Shown here: one piece after another, positions 10,589-19,479 of the stretch | Layout: each line of letters opens with the position of its first letter | Position numbering within the stretch: the first letter of the stretch is position 1 | Source of the DNA: Pseudomonas sp. WJP1 | GTDB taxonomy: Bacteria > Pseudomonadota > Gammaproteobacteria > Pseudomonadales > Pseudomonadaceae | Assembly (NCBI RefSeq): GCF_028471945.1 | Contig: NZ_CP110128.1 | Location: 3,832,501 to 3,896,500, forward strand | Direction of reading: 5' to 3' | DNA: 64,000 nucleotides | Made by a program: the position numbers and the translations under genes | Notes under the pieces: generated by a model | What the model was told of the DNA's origin: nothing | What the model saw: the letters and a program-made list of their open reading frames with translations, nothing else | Database searches by the model: none

Positions 10589-11527
10589 TCAAAGATCGAA
10601 GCGGTCCACCGCCCGACGCCGCTCGTTGTCGTCGCGCACATCGTAGTTGGCCGTGGTCTGGATATTGCTGTGATGCGCCAGCTTTTGCGCGATGGACAGG
10701 TCGTGTTCTTCAATCACCCGGGTGATGAACGAGCGACGAAAATCATGCGGCATGATTTTCACCCCCACCTGCGTGCCCCGCTGCCGGGCGATGTAATAGA
10801 TCGCGTGCTTGGTGATGCGCTCGCGGGTGATGTGACTGCCACGACGAATACGGTTGAACAGGAACGGGTCGTCTTCCTCGCCTTCCTTGAGCATCGAGCG
10901 GCGCAGTTCCAGCCAGGCATCGAGCTTGGCGAAAGCCCAGGCCGGGGCGTACTTGATCAACTGTTTGTTGCCCTTGGCCGTGACGCGCAAGCTGCGTTCA
11001 TTGAAGTCGACTTGGCTGAGGTCCAGGTTCACCGACTCCGATTTGCGCATGCCCGAGCCGTACAGGATAGCGATGATAGCGGCGTCCCGCAGGCCTTGTG
11101 GCCGAGGGTCGGCGGCGCAGACTTCCATCAATTCCTGGATCAATGAGCGCCGCAGGTTGCGCCCCTGGGACAGGCGCGTGCCGGCGATACCCTTGACCGA
11201 GCGCATTTTCAGCAAGTGTTCCTGGCTGATCAGGCTCATGCGCCAGGCTTCGTTCATCACGCCGCGCACCGCGTTGACGTACAACGACGACGTGTTGGGC
11301 GCATAACCGTCGGTGCGCAACGTGGCGACCAGGGCAATGACGTCTTCGGGCTGCAGGTCGTGCCAGGCGATCTCCTCGAGATTCACCTCTTCGAAGCCCA
11401 GGCGGTCTGCGGCGTCCTGCAGAACATAACGCATGGTCAGCTGGCTGGAGGGCGCCAGCCGTGCCAGATACAGGGTCAGGGGATTGGGTTTGGCGGCTTG
11501 TGGATCAGCAGCAGGTAAGTCAGTCAA
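10589..11527 (-). CDS. Tyrosine recombinase / site-specific integrase
   Basis: A 312-residue protein with the complete tyrosine-recombinase active site: Arg161 in GSGMRKSE, a likely Lys at about 185-188, HDFR (His261, Arg264), His285/286 and nucleophile Tyr295 in TTANYD. An N-terminal SAM-like DNA-binding domain covers about 15-110. The family joins or inverts DNA at specific sites. The start is the TTG at 11527, the first usable start in frame, with a weak AAGG upstream. The gene stands alone between the iron importer and ugd; there are no phage genes, tRNA or obvious attachment repeats beside it. It could be a XerC/D-like paralogue or a relic of a lost element. Confidence 0.88.
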   Translation of the reverse strand: MTDLPAADPQAAKPNPLTLYLARLAPSSQLTMRYVLQDAADRLGFEEVNLEEIAWHDLQPEDVIALVATLRTDGYAPNTSSLYVNAVRGVMNEAWRMSLISQEHLLKMRSVKGIAGTRLSQGRNLRRSLIQELMEVCAADPRPQGLRDAAIIAILYGSGMRKSESVNLDLSQVDFNERSLRVTAKGNKQLIKYAPAWAFAKLDAWLELRRSMLKEGEEDDPFLFNRIRRGSHITRERITKHAIYYIARQRGTQVGVKIMPHDFRRSFITRVIEEHDLSIAQKLAHHSNIQTTANYDVRDDNERRRAVDRFDL

Positions 11528-11716
11528 ACGAAACGGCCTTGAAGAAAGAGGAAGCAGAAAACGGTGTTAGACAGCGATGGCCGCTACGCTGCCGGTCATG
11601 GCCATGAAAGTCAAATGCTCTGCCGGCAACGACCGCTTTGGCCGACGAAGCGATAGATGAACTGAAACATGGTGATGCTAATTCTTGATCGGACTCGATC
11701 GGGGCAGGAGCAAACC

Positions 11717-13096
11717 ATGAGAATCAGTGTGTTGGGTAGCGGCTATGTTGGCCTGGTGCAAGCGGCCGTCCTGGCTGAAGTCGGTCACGACGTGGTCTGC
11801 ATGGACGTCGACGAGAAAAAGGTCGAGTCGCTGCGACAAGGCCACGTGAGCATTTTCGAACCGGGGCTGGCCAGCCTGGTGCGCGAGGGCCTGGACGCCC
11901 GTCGTTTGCAGTTCACCAGCGATGAGAAACTCGCGGTGCAACATGGCCAGGTGCTCTTCATCGCGGTCGGTACGCCATCGCGCGACGATGGCTCGGCAGA
12001 CCTGAGTCAGGTAATGGCGGTGGGCGAGGCGGTGGCGCGCCACCGTGAGCAACCGCTGATCCTGGTGGAAAAATCCACGGTGCCGGTGGGGACAGGCGAC
12101 GCCCTGCGCGCACATATCGACAAGTGCCTGATCAAGGTCGGGCGCCTGTTGCAGTTCGATATCGTCTCCAACCCCGAGTTCCTCAAGGAAGGCTCGGCGG
12201 TGGCCGATTGCCGGCGCCCGGACCGGATCGTCATTGGCTGTGAACGCGAAGACGTGCGCGAGGTGATGCGAGACCTGTACGCGCCGTTCAACCGCAACCA
12301 TGAACGCATCATGTTCATGGACCTGCGCAGCGCCGAGCTGACCAAATACGCCGCCAACTGCATGCTGGCGACCAAGATCAGCTTCATCAACCAGATCGCC
12401 GAACTGGCCGAACACCTGGGTGCCGACATCGAATCGGTGCGCCTGGGCATCGGCGCCGACTCGCGCATCGGCTACCACTTCATCTACCCCGGCTGCGGTT
12501 ACGGCGGCTCCTGCTTCCCCAAGGACATGCGCGCCCTGATCCACAGCGCCGAAGAGGCCAATTGCACCAGCGACCTGCTGCAAGCGGTGGAAGCCATCAA
12601 CCAGCGGCAGAAACACAAGCTGTTCGAGCGCCTCAAGGCCTTCTACCAGGGCGATTTGCGCGGCAAGACCTTTGCCCTGTGGGGCCTGGCGTTCAAACCC
12701 AACACCGACGACATGCGCGACGCGCCAAGCCGGGTGCTGCTCGAAGCGCTGTGGGCCGCGGGTGCCAACGTGCGTGCGTTCGACCCGGAAGCCATGCAGG
12801 AGACCCAGAAACTGTACCCCGATGAAACCCGGCTGATGCTCATGGGTACGCCGGAATCAGTACTCAACGGTGCGGATGCGCTGATCATTTGCACCGAATG
12901 GCAACAGTTCAAGGCCCCGGATTTCGACCTGATCCGCCAGCGCCTTACTGCACCGGTGATCTTCGACGGCCGCAACCTGTACGATGCCGAACGCCTGGCG
13001 CGCAATGGTTTCCTGTACTTCCCGATGGGCCGCGGCGAGTCGCGCAAGTTGCCGATTCCTTATCAACAATGGCCCGCGGCACAGGGGGTCGCATAA
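11717..13096 (+). CDS. ugd: UDP-glucose 6-dehydrogenase
   Basis: A 459-residue NAD-dependent enzyme converting UDP-glucose to UDP-glucuronate, a precursor of exopolysaccharide and lipid A modification. The N-terminal Rossmann motif is GSGYVG (7-12); the catalytic cysteine lies in YGGSCFPKD; a C-terminal UDP-binding domain follows (GLAFKPNTDDMRDAPS). The ATG at 11717 is preceded by CAGGAG. The length fits the family. The gene stands alone, convergent with the LysR gene 16 bases downstream. Confidence 0.93.
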   Translation: MRISVLGSGYVGLVQAAVLAEVGHDVVCMDVDEKKVESLRQGHVSIFEPGLASLVREGLDARRLQFTSDEKLAVQHGQVLFIAVGTPSRDDGSADLSQVMAVGEAVARHREQPLILVEKSTVPVGTGDALRAHIDKCLIKVGRLLQFDIVSNPEFLKEGSAVADCRRPDRIVIGCEREDVREVMRDLYAPFNRNHERIMFMDLRSAELTKYAANCMLATKISFINQIAELAEHLGADIESVRLGIGADSRIGYHFIYPGCGYGGSCFPKDMRALIHSAEEANCTSDLLQAVEAINQRQKHKLFERLKAFYQGDLRGKTFALWGLAFKPNTDDMRDAPSRVLLEALWAAGANVRAFDPEAMQETQKLYPDETRLMLMGTPESVLNGADALIICTEWQQFKAPDFDLIRQRLTAPVIFDGRNLYDAERLARNGFLYFPMGRGESRKLPIPYQQWPAAQGVA

Positions 13097-13112
13097 CAAT
13101 AAGCGTTGCCCG

Positions 13113-14075
13113 TTAGTTGCTCTTCAAGTCCACGCCCAACGCCTGGGCAAACGCCTTGACCAACGGGCTGCGCACCGTGTTGTGACGCAGGATCAGATTG
13201 AACGGTGTGACGATGCTGATCAGGTCCGGGCGTATCGCGCGAAACTCTCCGCGATCGACCATGGGTGCCGCGTAATGCTGCGGCAGGAAACCCACGAAGC
13301 GGCCGGTCTTGATCAACAGCGCCACGGCTTCTACCTGGGTCGCCGAGGCGGAAAAGCTGTCGTAGTGGGTGAAGTAGAGTTTGTCGCGATGGATCGCGTA
13401 ACGGTGGTTGATGCACGCGTAGTCCTTAAGCACATCGGCGCCTGTTTGTGCGTCTGCCAGAGTGAATAACGGGTGGCCAACAGCGCAATAAACCTGCGAG
13501 CGCTCCTCATACAGCGCAAAGTAATCAAATTCTTCGCGTTTTTGATAAACCGGAACAATCCCGGCAACTAACCGACCCTCTACGACACCCCGCTCAATTT
13601 CATCCAGCTGCGCCGCTTGAAGTTGCAAGCGAACTTTCGGCGAGTGCTCATTCATGCTTCTAAGCGCGGCAACTAGAGGCGAATTATCGTCGGATATAGT
13701 GTTATCAATAATGCCCACTCCAAGATCGCCGACCAGTTCGTTTTGAGCTGAACTAAGGCGATCGCGGAAGTTGTCGACCGAGGCAAATAAATCAATCGAA
13801 GCCTGATACACCAAGCGCCCTTCTTCGGTCAGGTGGAAACCCTCGCGACCTCGGGTGCACAGGCGCATACCGATACGGATCTCAAGGTCGGAGATCTGTT
13901 TGCTGATCGCCGCCAAGCCCACATTCAACTCGTTTTGTGCCGCACTGAAACCGCCGGCCTCGACCACCGCCTTGAACACCTTGAGCAGCTTGAAATCCAG
14001 CCCACTGAGGGCCAGCGGTGCCCGTTGCAGCGTTTTCGGCGGCGGGTTTCCGGAATTGGAAAGTGGGGTTTCCAT
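13113..14075 (-). CDS. LysR-family transcriptional regulator
   Basis: A 320-residue regulator with an N-terminal winged helix-turn-helix (about 27-85; FKAVVEAGGFSAAQNELNVG) and a C-terminal periplasmic-binding-like effector domain. It is transcribed away from the accessory argH-like gene across a 307-base gap, the classical layout for a LysR protein controlling its divergent neighbour. It probably senses the compound handled by the 14383-21705 genes; the ligand is unknown. Part of the coding sequence (about 13450-13760) is richer in AT than its neighbours. Confidence 0.88.
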   Translation of the reverse strand: METPLSNSGNPPPKTLQRAPLALSGLDFKLLKVFKAVVEAGGFSAAQNELNVGLAAISKQISDLEIRIGMRLCTRGREGFHLTEEGRLVYQASIDLFASVDNFRDRLSSAQNELVGDLGVGIIDNTISDDNSPLVAALRSMNEHSPKVRLQLQAAQLDEIERGVVEGRLVAGIVPVYQKREEFDYFALYEERSQVYCAVGHPLFTLADAQTGADVLKDYACINHRYAIHRDKLYFTHYDSFSASATQVEAVALLIKTGRFVGFLPQHYAAPMVDRGEFRAIRPDLISIVTPFNLILRHNTVRSPLVKAFAQALGVDLKSN

Positions 14076-14227
14076 AATGCTTATTTACCTCTGGCGCCAC
14101 ATTCAACAACCTGTGTCCAACAACAAAAACATAGCTGGCCTAATAATAATGAACACAGAAAACCAGGCTTGGCAACCGCCAAAAAATCCCGAACATCAGT
14201 GCCAACTGACTGTTCTCCAAACAATAA

Positions 14228-14249
14228 AAGCTGACACTACGATCAGCTT
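14228..14249. promoter_or_regulatory. Inverted repeat in the LysR / argH-like divergent gap
   Basis: AAGCTGA, eight bases, then TCAGCTT: a perfect seven-base dyad about 150 bases from either start codon in the 307-base divergent gap (14076-14382). It suits a LysR dimer site. Nothing else was seen in the gap apart from the ribosome site before argH. Confidence 0.35.
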
Positions 14250-14382
14250 CGGCCACCCGGCAACCGCGTTTTTTCCCCTGCCCTTGAAAACTGATTTGGC
14301 CTGAATGCGCCCGAATGCTCTTCGGCACTCGCGGCAGTCCGGCACTGCGATTTCAATCCGCTTATCGACGAGGAAAACAACA

Positions 14383-15810
14383 ATGTCTCAAACCACCGAC
14401 CGTCTCTGGGGAGCTCGCTTCAAAAGCGGTCCGTCCGAAGCCCTGGCCGCCCTGTCCCGTTGCCCGGAACGTTACTTTCGCCTGACCCCGTATGACCTCG
14501 CCGGCTCCAAGGCCCATGCCCGGGAACTGCAGCGCGCCGGGCTTCTGAGCGAGCAGGAAACCCGGACCATGCTCGACGCCCTGGAAGGCATTGGTGCTGA
14601 CTTTCGCGCCGGCAGCATCCGCCCAACCCTCGACGACGAAGACGTCCACACCTTCATCGAACGCCTGCTGACCGAGCGTCTTGGCGCGCTGGGCGGCAAG
14701 CTGCGCGCCGGACGCTCGCGCAACGACCAGACCGCCAACGATCTGCGGCTGTTCCTGCGTGACCATGTGCGCACCCTGGCCGTTGAAGTGCTGGCCTTGC
14801 AGCAGGCGCTGGTGGACCAGGCCGAGCAACACATCGAAAGCATCTGCCCCGGTTTCACCCACTTGCAGCAAGCACAGCCGATCGTGTTTGCCCATCACCT
14901 GCTGGCCCACGCCCAATCGATGCTGCGCGACGTCCAGCGTCTGGTGGACTGGGATGTGCGTACCTCGCTGTCGCCACTGGGCGCGGCAGCGATGGCGGGC
15001 TCGGCCATTGCGCGCCTGCCACAGCAGTCGGCGCAGGAGATGGGTTACCGCGGCGTGTGTGAAAACTCCATCGACGCCGTCGCCAGCCGCGATCACGTCG
15101 CCGAGTTCCTGTTCATCGCCAGCATGCTCGGGGTCAACATTTCCCGGCTCGCCGAAGAGTTCTGCCTGTGGTCCTCGCGCCAGTTCCGCTGGGTCGCCCT
15201 GGACGACGCCTACGCCACCGGCAGTTCGATCATGCCGCAGAAGAAAAACCCGGACATCGCCGAACTGGCCCGGGGCAAGGCCGGCCGCCTGATCGGCAAC
15301 CTGACCGGTCTGCTGTCCACCCTCAAATCCCTGCCGCTGTCCTACAACCGCGACTTGAGCGAAGACAAGCACGGCGTGCTCGACAGCGTCGACACCCTGC
15401 TGCTGGTGCTGCCGGCCATGGCCGGGATGGTGGCGACCATGAAGGTCAACGTCGAAGAATTGCGGCGCCAGGCGCCCCTGGGGTTCACCCTCGCCACCGA
15501 AGTCGCCGACTGGCTGGCGGTACGCGGCGTGCCGTTCAAGGAGGCCCACGAAATCACCGGGGCGCTGGTCCAGGCCTGCGAGAAACACGACATCGAACTG
15601 TGGGAAGCGTCGCCTGCGCTGCTGGCCGAGATCGACCCGCGCCTGACGCCGCAGGTGCGCGACAGCCTGACCCTGGAAGCCGCCATTGCTGCACGCAGTG
15701 GTTGGGGCGGCACCGCGCCGCAACAGGTACGCGAACAGATCGCCCGCCTGAAAACCGCCCTCGCCGCCCAGCAGGCCTGGACCGAGGACTATCAGGGCTT
15801 CCGCCTTTAA
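14383..15810 (+). CDS. Argininosuccinate lyase family protein (accessory ArgH paralogue)
   Basis: A 475-residue member of the fumarase/aspartase superfamily, closest in motif to argininosuccinate lyase: AGRSRNDQ near residue 109, a THLQ motif, and the signature loop GSSIMPQKKNP (280-290) that carries the catalytic serine. The family cleaves a C-N bond to release fumarate. In Pseudomonas the biosynthetic argH normally lies elsewhere near hemC/algR (recalled); this copy sits with a LysR regulator, an amino-acid importer, deacetylases and an MmgE/PrpD gene, so a catabolic C-N lyase is plausible. The ATG at 14383 follows GAGGA; the upstream ATG at 14305 is unsupported. A true argininosuccinate role cannot be excluded. 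Confidence 0.85.
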   Translation: MSQTTDRLWGARFKSGPSEALAALSRCPERYFRLTPYDLAGSKAHARELQRAGLLSEQETRTMLDALEGIGADFRAGSIRPTLDDEDVHTFIERLLTERLGALGGKLRAGRSRNDQTANDLRLFLRDHVRTLAVEVLALQQALVDQAEQHIESICPGFTHLQQAQPIVFAHHLLAHAQSMLRDVQRLVDWDVRTSLSPLGAAAMAGSAIARLPQQSAQEMGYRGVCENSIDAVASRDHVAEFLFIASMLGVNISRLAEEFCLWSSRQFRWVALDDAYATGSSIMPQKKNPDIAELARGKAGRLIGNLTGLLSTLKSLPLSYNRDLSEDKHGVLDSVDTLLLVLPAMAGMVATMKVNVEELRRQAPLGFTLATEVADWLAVRGVPFKEAHEITGALVQACEKHDIELWEASPALLAEIDPRLTPQVRDSLTLEAAIAARSGWGGTAPQQVREQIARLKTALAAQQAWTEDYQGFRL

Positions 15811-15824
15811 GGCACTGCACACAG

Positions 15825-15918
15825 CCTGTGGGAGCTGGCTTGCCAGCGATGGCGTCCTGTCAGTCGACGTTGATGCAGGATGAAACACCGCAATCGCTGG
15901 CAAGCCAGCTCCCACAGG
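15825..15918. repeat. REP doublet (inverted pair)
   Basis: Facing copies of CTGTGGGAGCTGGCTTGCCA and its inverse, between the lyase gene and the ABC permease gene. It may separate lyase expression from that of the importer. Confidence 0.9.
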
Positions 15919-15960
15919 GAATGTGGTGGATTTGAGAGAACAGTGTACGGAGAAACAACC

Positions 15961-16839
15961 ATGAGCCAGACACAAGCAGAACGACTCCAGGCGGAGCGCA
16001 AACTGGCGGAAAACCAGTTCGACATTACCCAGTACGATCATGTGCCACGGCGTTACTACGGGCGGATCTTCTTTGCCACGGTGATCGTCATTGCCATCAT
16101 CGGCCTGGTGCGGGCTTTTGCCGAAGGCAAGATCGAATGGTCCTACATCGGCCAGTTCCTCACTTCCCAGGCGATCATGTGGGGCTTGCTCAACACCATC
16201 GTCATGGCGGTGCTGGCAATGGCGCTGGGCATCGTGTTCGGGGTGATCACCGCGATCATGCGCATGTCGGCCAACCCGATCCTGCGCTACGTGGCGGTGA
16301 CCTACACCTGGCTGTTTCGCGGCACGCCGCTGATCCTGCAACTGCTGTTGTGGTTCAACTTGGCGTTGATCTTCCCCACCATCGGCATCCCCGGCCTGTT
16401 CGAACTGGACACCGTGAGCCTGATGACGCCCTTCGTCGCCGCCCTGCTCGGCTTGAGCATCAACCAGGGCGCCTACACCGCCGAAGTGGTGCGCGCCGGC
16501 CTGCTCTCGGTGGACACCGGTCAGTATGAAGCGGCCAAGTCGATCGGCATGCCGCGCCTGCAGGCCTTGCGCCGGATCATCCTGCCCCAGGCCATGCGGG
16601 TGATCATTCCGCCGGTGGGCAACGAATTCATCGGCATGGTCAAAATGACCTCTCTGGCGAGCGTGATCCAGTACTCGGAACTGCTCTACAACGCCCAGAA
16701 CATCTACTACGCCAACGCCCGCGTCATGGAGCTGCTGATCGTCGCCGGTATCTGGTACCTGGCCACCGTCACCGTCCTGTCCTTCGGTCAAAGCCGTCTG
16801 GAGCGTCGTTTCGCTCGCGGCGCCGGCAAGCGTTCTTGA
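15961..16839 (+). CDS. Polar amino-acid-type ABC transporter permease
   Basis: A 292-residue inner-membrane permease of the HisM/GlnP family. After a hydrophilic N-terminus of about 35 residues come five or more hydrophobic spans and the EAA loop ([20 protein letters not shown]). The ATG at 15961 has GGAG upstream; earlier in-frame codons run through the REP and are not coding. The ATPase gene follows after ten bases and the binding protein after that, giving a full importer with a single permease type. The substrate is presumably an amino-acid-like anion or zwitterion linked to the lyase and PrpD genes on either side. Confidence 0.9.
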   Translation: MSQTQAERLQAERKLAENQFDITQYDHVPRRYYGRIFFATVIVIAIIGLVRAFAEGKIEWSYIGQFLTSQAIMWGLLNTIVMAVLAMALGIVFGVITAIMRMSANPILRYVAVTYTWLFRGTPLILQLLLWFNLALIFPTIGIPGLFELDTVSLMTPFVAALLGLSINQGAYTAEVVRAGLLSVDTGQYEAAKSIGMPRLQALRRIILPQAMRVIIPPVGNEFIGMVKMTSLASVIQYSELLYNAQNIYYANARVMELLIVAGIWYLATVTVLSFGQSRLERRFARGAGKRS

Positions 16840-16849
16840 GGAGCCCAAC

Positions 16850-17614
16850 ATGAGAAGCATCGTCAAGGCCGTGAGCCTGAACAAGTACTACGACCATTTC
16901 CACGCCCTCAAGGACATCAATATCGAAGTCGAGCAAGGCGAAGTGCTGTGCATCATCGGCCCGTCCGGCTCCGGTAAAAGCACCTTGCTGCGTTGCGTGA
17001 ACCAGCTGGAGAAGATCGACAAGGGCGGCCTGTGGGTCGACGGCGAACTGGTGGGCTATCGCGTCGTCGGCAACAAGCTGCACGAACTCAACGAGTCGCA
17101 GATCGCCCGCCAGCGCCTGTCCACCGGCATGGTGTTCCAGCGCTTCAACCTGTTCCCGCACATGACCGTGCTGCAAAACATCATCGAGGGGCCCTGCCAG
17201 GTGCTCAAGCGTTCGCCCAAGGAGGCGCACGAAGAAGCCTTGGAATTGTTGGCCCGGGTCGGCCTGGCCGACAAGCGCAACAGCTACCCGATCGAACTCT
17301 CGGGTGGCCAGCAACAGCGGGTGGCGATTGCCCGCGCCCTGGCCATGCGCCCCAAGCTGATGCTGTTCGATGAACCCACTTCGGCACTCGACCCGGAACT
17401 GGTCGGTGAGGTGCTGTCGGTGATGCGCGATCTGGCGCAGACCGGCATGACCATGATCGTCGTCACCCATGAACTGGGCTTCGCTCGCGAAGTCTCCAAC
17501 CGCATGGTGTTCATGGACGGCGGGCAAATCGTGGAGGCAGGAAGCCCCGAAGAAATACTAATAAGTCCGCAAAACCCACGCACCCAAAGCTTCATTTCTG
17601 CCGTTCGAACCTAG
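16850..17614 (+). CDS. Polar amino-acid-type ABC transporter ATP-binding protein
   Basis: A 254-residue ATPase of the GlnQ/HisP family with Walker A GPSGSGKS (37-44), signature LSGGQQQR, Walker [15 protein letters not shown] and the H-loop THE. A good ribosome site (GAGGAG) precedes the ATG. It lies between permease and binding-protein genes and powers the importer. The length is normal for the family. Confidence 0.92.
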   Translation: MRSIVKAVSLNKYYDHFHALKDINIEVEQGEVLCIIGPSGSGKSTLLRCVNQLEKIDKGGLWVDGELVGYRVVGNKLHELNESQIARQRLSTGMVFQRFNLFPHMTVLQNIIEGPCQVLKRSPKEAHEEALELLARVGLADKRNSYPIELSGGQQQRVAIARALAMRPKLMLFDEPTSALDPELVGEVLSVMRDLAQTGMTMIVVTHELGFAREVSNRMVFMDGGQIVEAGSPEEILISPQNPRTQSFISAVRT

Positions 17615-17652
17615 TGCCCTTTAGCGCTCACAACACTCATAAGAGAACGACC

Positions 17653-18477
17653 ATGAAGAACTTCGTTATTCCAGCAGTACTCGCAGGCGTTATGGCATCC
17701 GGTTTCACCTTCGCTGCCGGGTTGCCGGCCAGCATCAAGGAAAAAGGCGAGATTGTCGTCGCGATCATGCCCAACTACCCGCCGATGGACTTCAAGGACC
17801 CGGCCACCAACACCCTCACCGGGCTGGACGTTGACCTGGGCAACGCCCTGGCCGAACGCCTGGGGGTGAAGATCAAATGGCAGGAAACCGGCTTCGAGCA
17901 AATGATCAATGCCCTGACCACCGACCGCGTGGACATGGTGCTGTCGGGCATGACCGATACCAAGGAACGCCAGGCCAGCGTGACCTTCGTCGACTACTTC
18001 ACCAGCGGCCCGCAGTTCTACACCCTGCAGAAAAACGCCGCCACCAACGAGATCATCGACCTGTGCGGCAAGAAGGTCGGCACCAGCCGCCGTACCACCT
18101 TCCCGGCGGAAATCGCCGAGTGGAGCAAGGCCAACTGTGAAGCCGCGGGCAAGCCTGCGATCAACGTGATCGGCACCGAAGGCTCGGCCGACGCCCGTGC
18201 GCAACTGCGCCAGAGCCGTATCGATGCGGCCATGCAGGGCAGCGAAACCCTGCCGTACCTCAAGACCCAGGAAAAGGACATGTACAAGACCGTGGGCCTG
18301 CCGATCTCCTCGCAGTTCACCGGCCTTGGCGTGAGCAAGAAAAAACCTGAGTTGAGCGAAGCGGTGAAGGTTGCCCTGCAGAGCATGATCGATGACGGCA
18401 GCTACCAGGCCATCCTGAAGAAGTGGGACCTGGAACTGGGTGCGATCAAGACCGTGACCATCAACGCCGGCAAATAA
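17653..18477 (+). CDS. Amino-acid-type ABC transporter substrate-binding protein
   Basis: A 274-residue periplasmic protein of the SBP_bac_3 family. The signal peptide ends near residue 21-22 (FTFAAG). The mature part opens with EIVVAIMPNYPPMDF and GLDVDLGNALAERLG, the usual ligand-pocket region of cluster 3 binding proteins. Two cysteines (about 138 and 162) may form a disulphide. The ATG at 17653 starts the signal peptide. It supplies the substrate to the permease and ATPase just upstream. The ligand cannot be read from sequence; the neighbourhood suggests an amino-acid conjugate. Confidence 0.9.
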   Translation: MKNFVIPAVLAGVMASGFTFAAGLPASIKEKGEIVVAIMPNYPPMDFKDPATNTLTGLDVDLGNALAERLGVKIKWQETGFEQMINALTTDRVDMVLSGMTDTKERQASVTFVDYFTSGPQFYTLQKNAATNEIIDLCGKKVGTSRRTTFPAEIAEWSKANCEAAGKPAINVIGTEGSADARAQLRQSRIDAAMQGSETLPYLKTQEKDMYKTVGLPISSQFTGLGVSKKKPELSEAVKVALQSMIDDGSYQAILKKWDLELGAIKTVTINAGK

Positions 18478-18500
18478 CCGCACAGGCAACCCCATTCCAC

Positions 18501-18590
18501 TGTAGGAGCGAGCCTGCTCGCGATGGCGGCATGCCAGTCGATGAAGATGTTGAATGTGCCACCGTCATCGCGAGCAGGCTCACTCCTACA
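18501..18590. repeat. REP doublet (inverted pair)
   Basis: Facing copies of TGTAGGAGCGAGCCTGCTCG and its near inverse (one change in the second arm), between the binding-protein gene and the first deacetylase gene. Confidence 0.88.
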
Positions 18591-18630
18591 AGGGTTTGGT
18601 GTGTATTTATAGATAGCTGGAGCACCACTG

Positions 18631-19479
18631 ATGTCCTCCTCACCCCAACCCACCTGGCCCGACCAGCACAAGGCCTGCCTGGCCCTGGCCTTCGACCTCG
18701 ACGGCCCGACCGGCGATGCCATGCTCAACGGTTCGATCTGGCGCAAGCCCGAGTACTTCGGATTCGGCGGTTACGGCCCCTACCGGGCATTGCCGCGGAT
18801 TCTCGATTTGCTCGATGAGTTCCGCATCCCGACGACGTTCTTCGTCCCGGCCTGGGTCGTGGAGAACTGGCCTAAACAGTGCCAGGCGATTGTCGAGCGC
18901 GGGCATGAGGTGGCTTATCACGGCTACAAACACGAATCCTTCTACGCCCTGACGCTGGAACAGCAAAAGGACGTCATGAAGCTTTCCCGCGAAGTGTTCT
19001 GGAAGCATTTGAACATCCGCGCCGAAGGCTTCCGCACGCCCTCTGGCGACTGGCGCGCCGAAACCCCGGCCATGCTGGTAGAGGCAGGCGTGAGCTACTC
19101 CAGCAGCATGCGCGGCGATGACCGGCCGTACCTGGTCAACGTGTCGGGCCATGCCACGCCGCTGGTAGAAATCCCCGGGCGCTGGGAAATGGACGACTAC
19201 GCCTCCATCGCCTACACCCGGGCCCCGGACTTCCCGTCCGGGCTGGACCGCACCGCCAGCTACGCGCTGACCCTGGACAACTGGTGCCGCGAATACGACG
19301 GCGCCATGAACGAAGGCTTGTGCCTGACCACCCTGTTCCACCCCAAGATCACCGGCAAACCGGGGCGCATCCTGTTGCTGGAAAAACTCTTCGAACACAT
19401 GCGCCAACGCGACGACGTCTGGTTCACCACCTGCCGTGACGTCGCCCGCTGGTGGCTCAAGGAGCATCACCATGGCTGA
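18631..19479 (+). CDS. Polysaccharide deacetylase-fold protein (PuuE-like), first of a pair
   Basis: A 282-residue NodB-fold protein. The family aspartates appear in AFDLDG (Asp22, Asp24) and the paired histidines in HGYKH (His97, His101), so the metal site looks complete. A proline-rich RTPSGDW loop follows, and the C-terminal TLFHPKITG carries another active-site histidine. PuuE-like members hydrolyse C-N bonds in small ring amides such as allantoin, not only polysaccharides. The ATG at 18631 follows CTGGAG. It overlaps the second deacetylase gene by eight bases. With the importer, PrpD and lyase genes it probably acts on a small amide or N-acyl compound. Confidence 0.85.
   Translation: MSSSPQPTWPDQHKACLALAFDLDGPTGDAMLNGSIWRKPEYFGFGGYGPYRALPRILDLLDEFRIPTTFFVPAWVVENWPKQCQAIVERGHEVAYHGYKHESFYALTLEQQKDVMKLSREVFWKHLNIRAEGFRTPSGDWRAETPAMLVEAGVSYSSSMRGDDRPYLVNVSGHATPLVEIPGRWEMDDYASIAYTRAPDFPSGLDRTASYALTLDNWCREYDGAMNEGLCLTTLFHPKITGKPGRILLLEKLFEHMRQRDDVWFTTCRDVARWWLKEHHHG

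Noticed and set aside
14362..16884. 840-codon open frame on the minus strand
   Set aside because: It runs antisense through the lyase gene, a REP doublet and the permease gene, and the protein has no recognisable fold; a GC-rich shadow.
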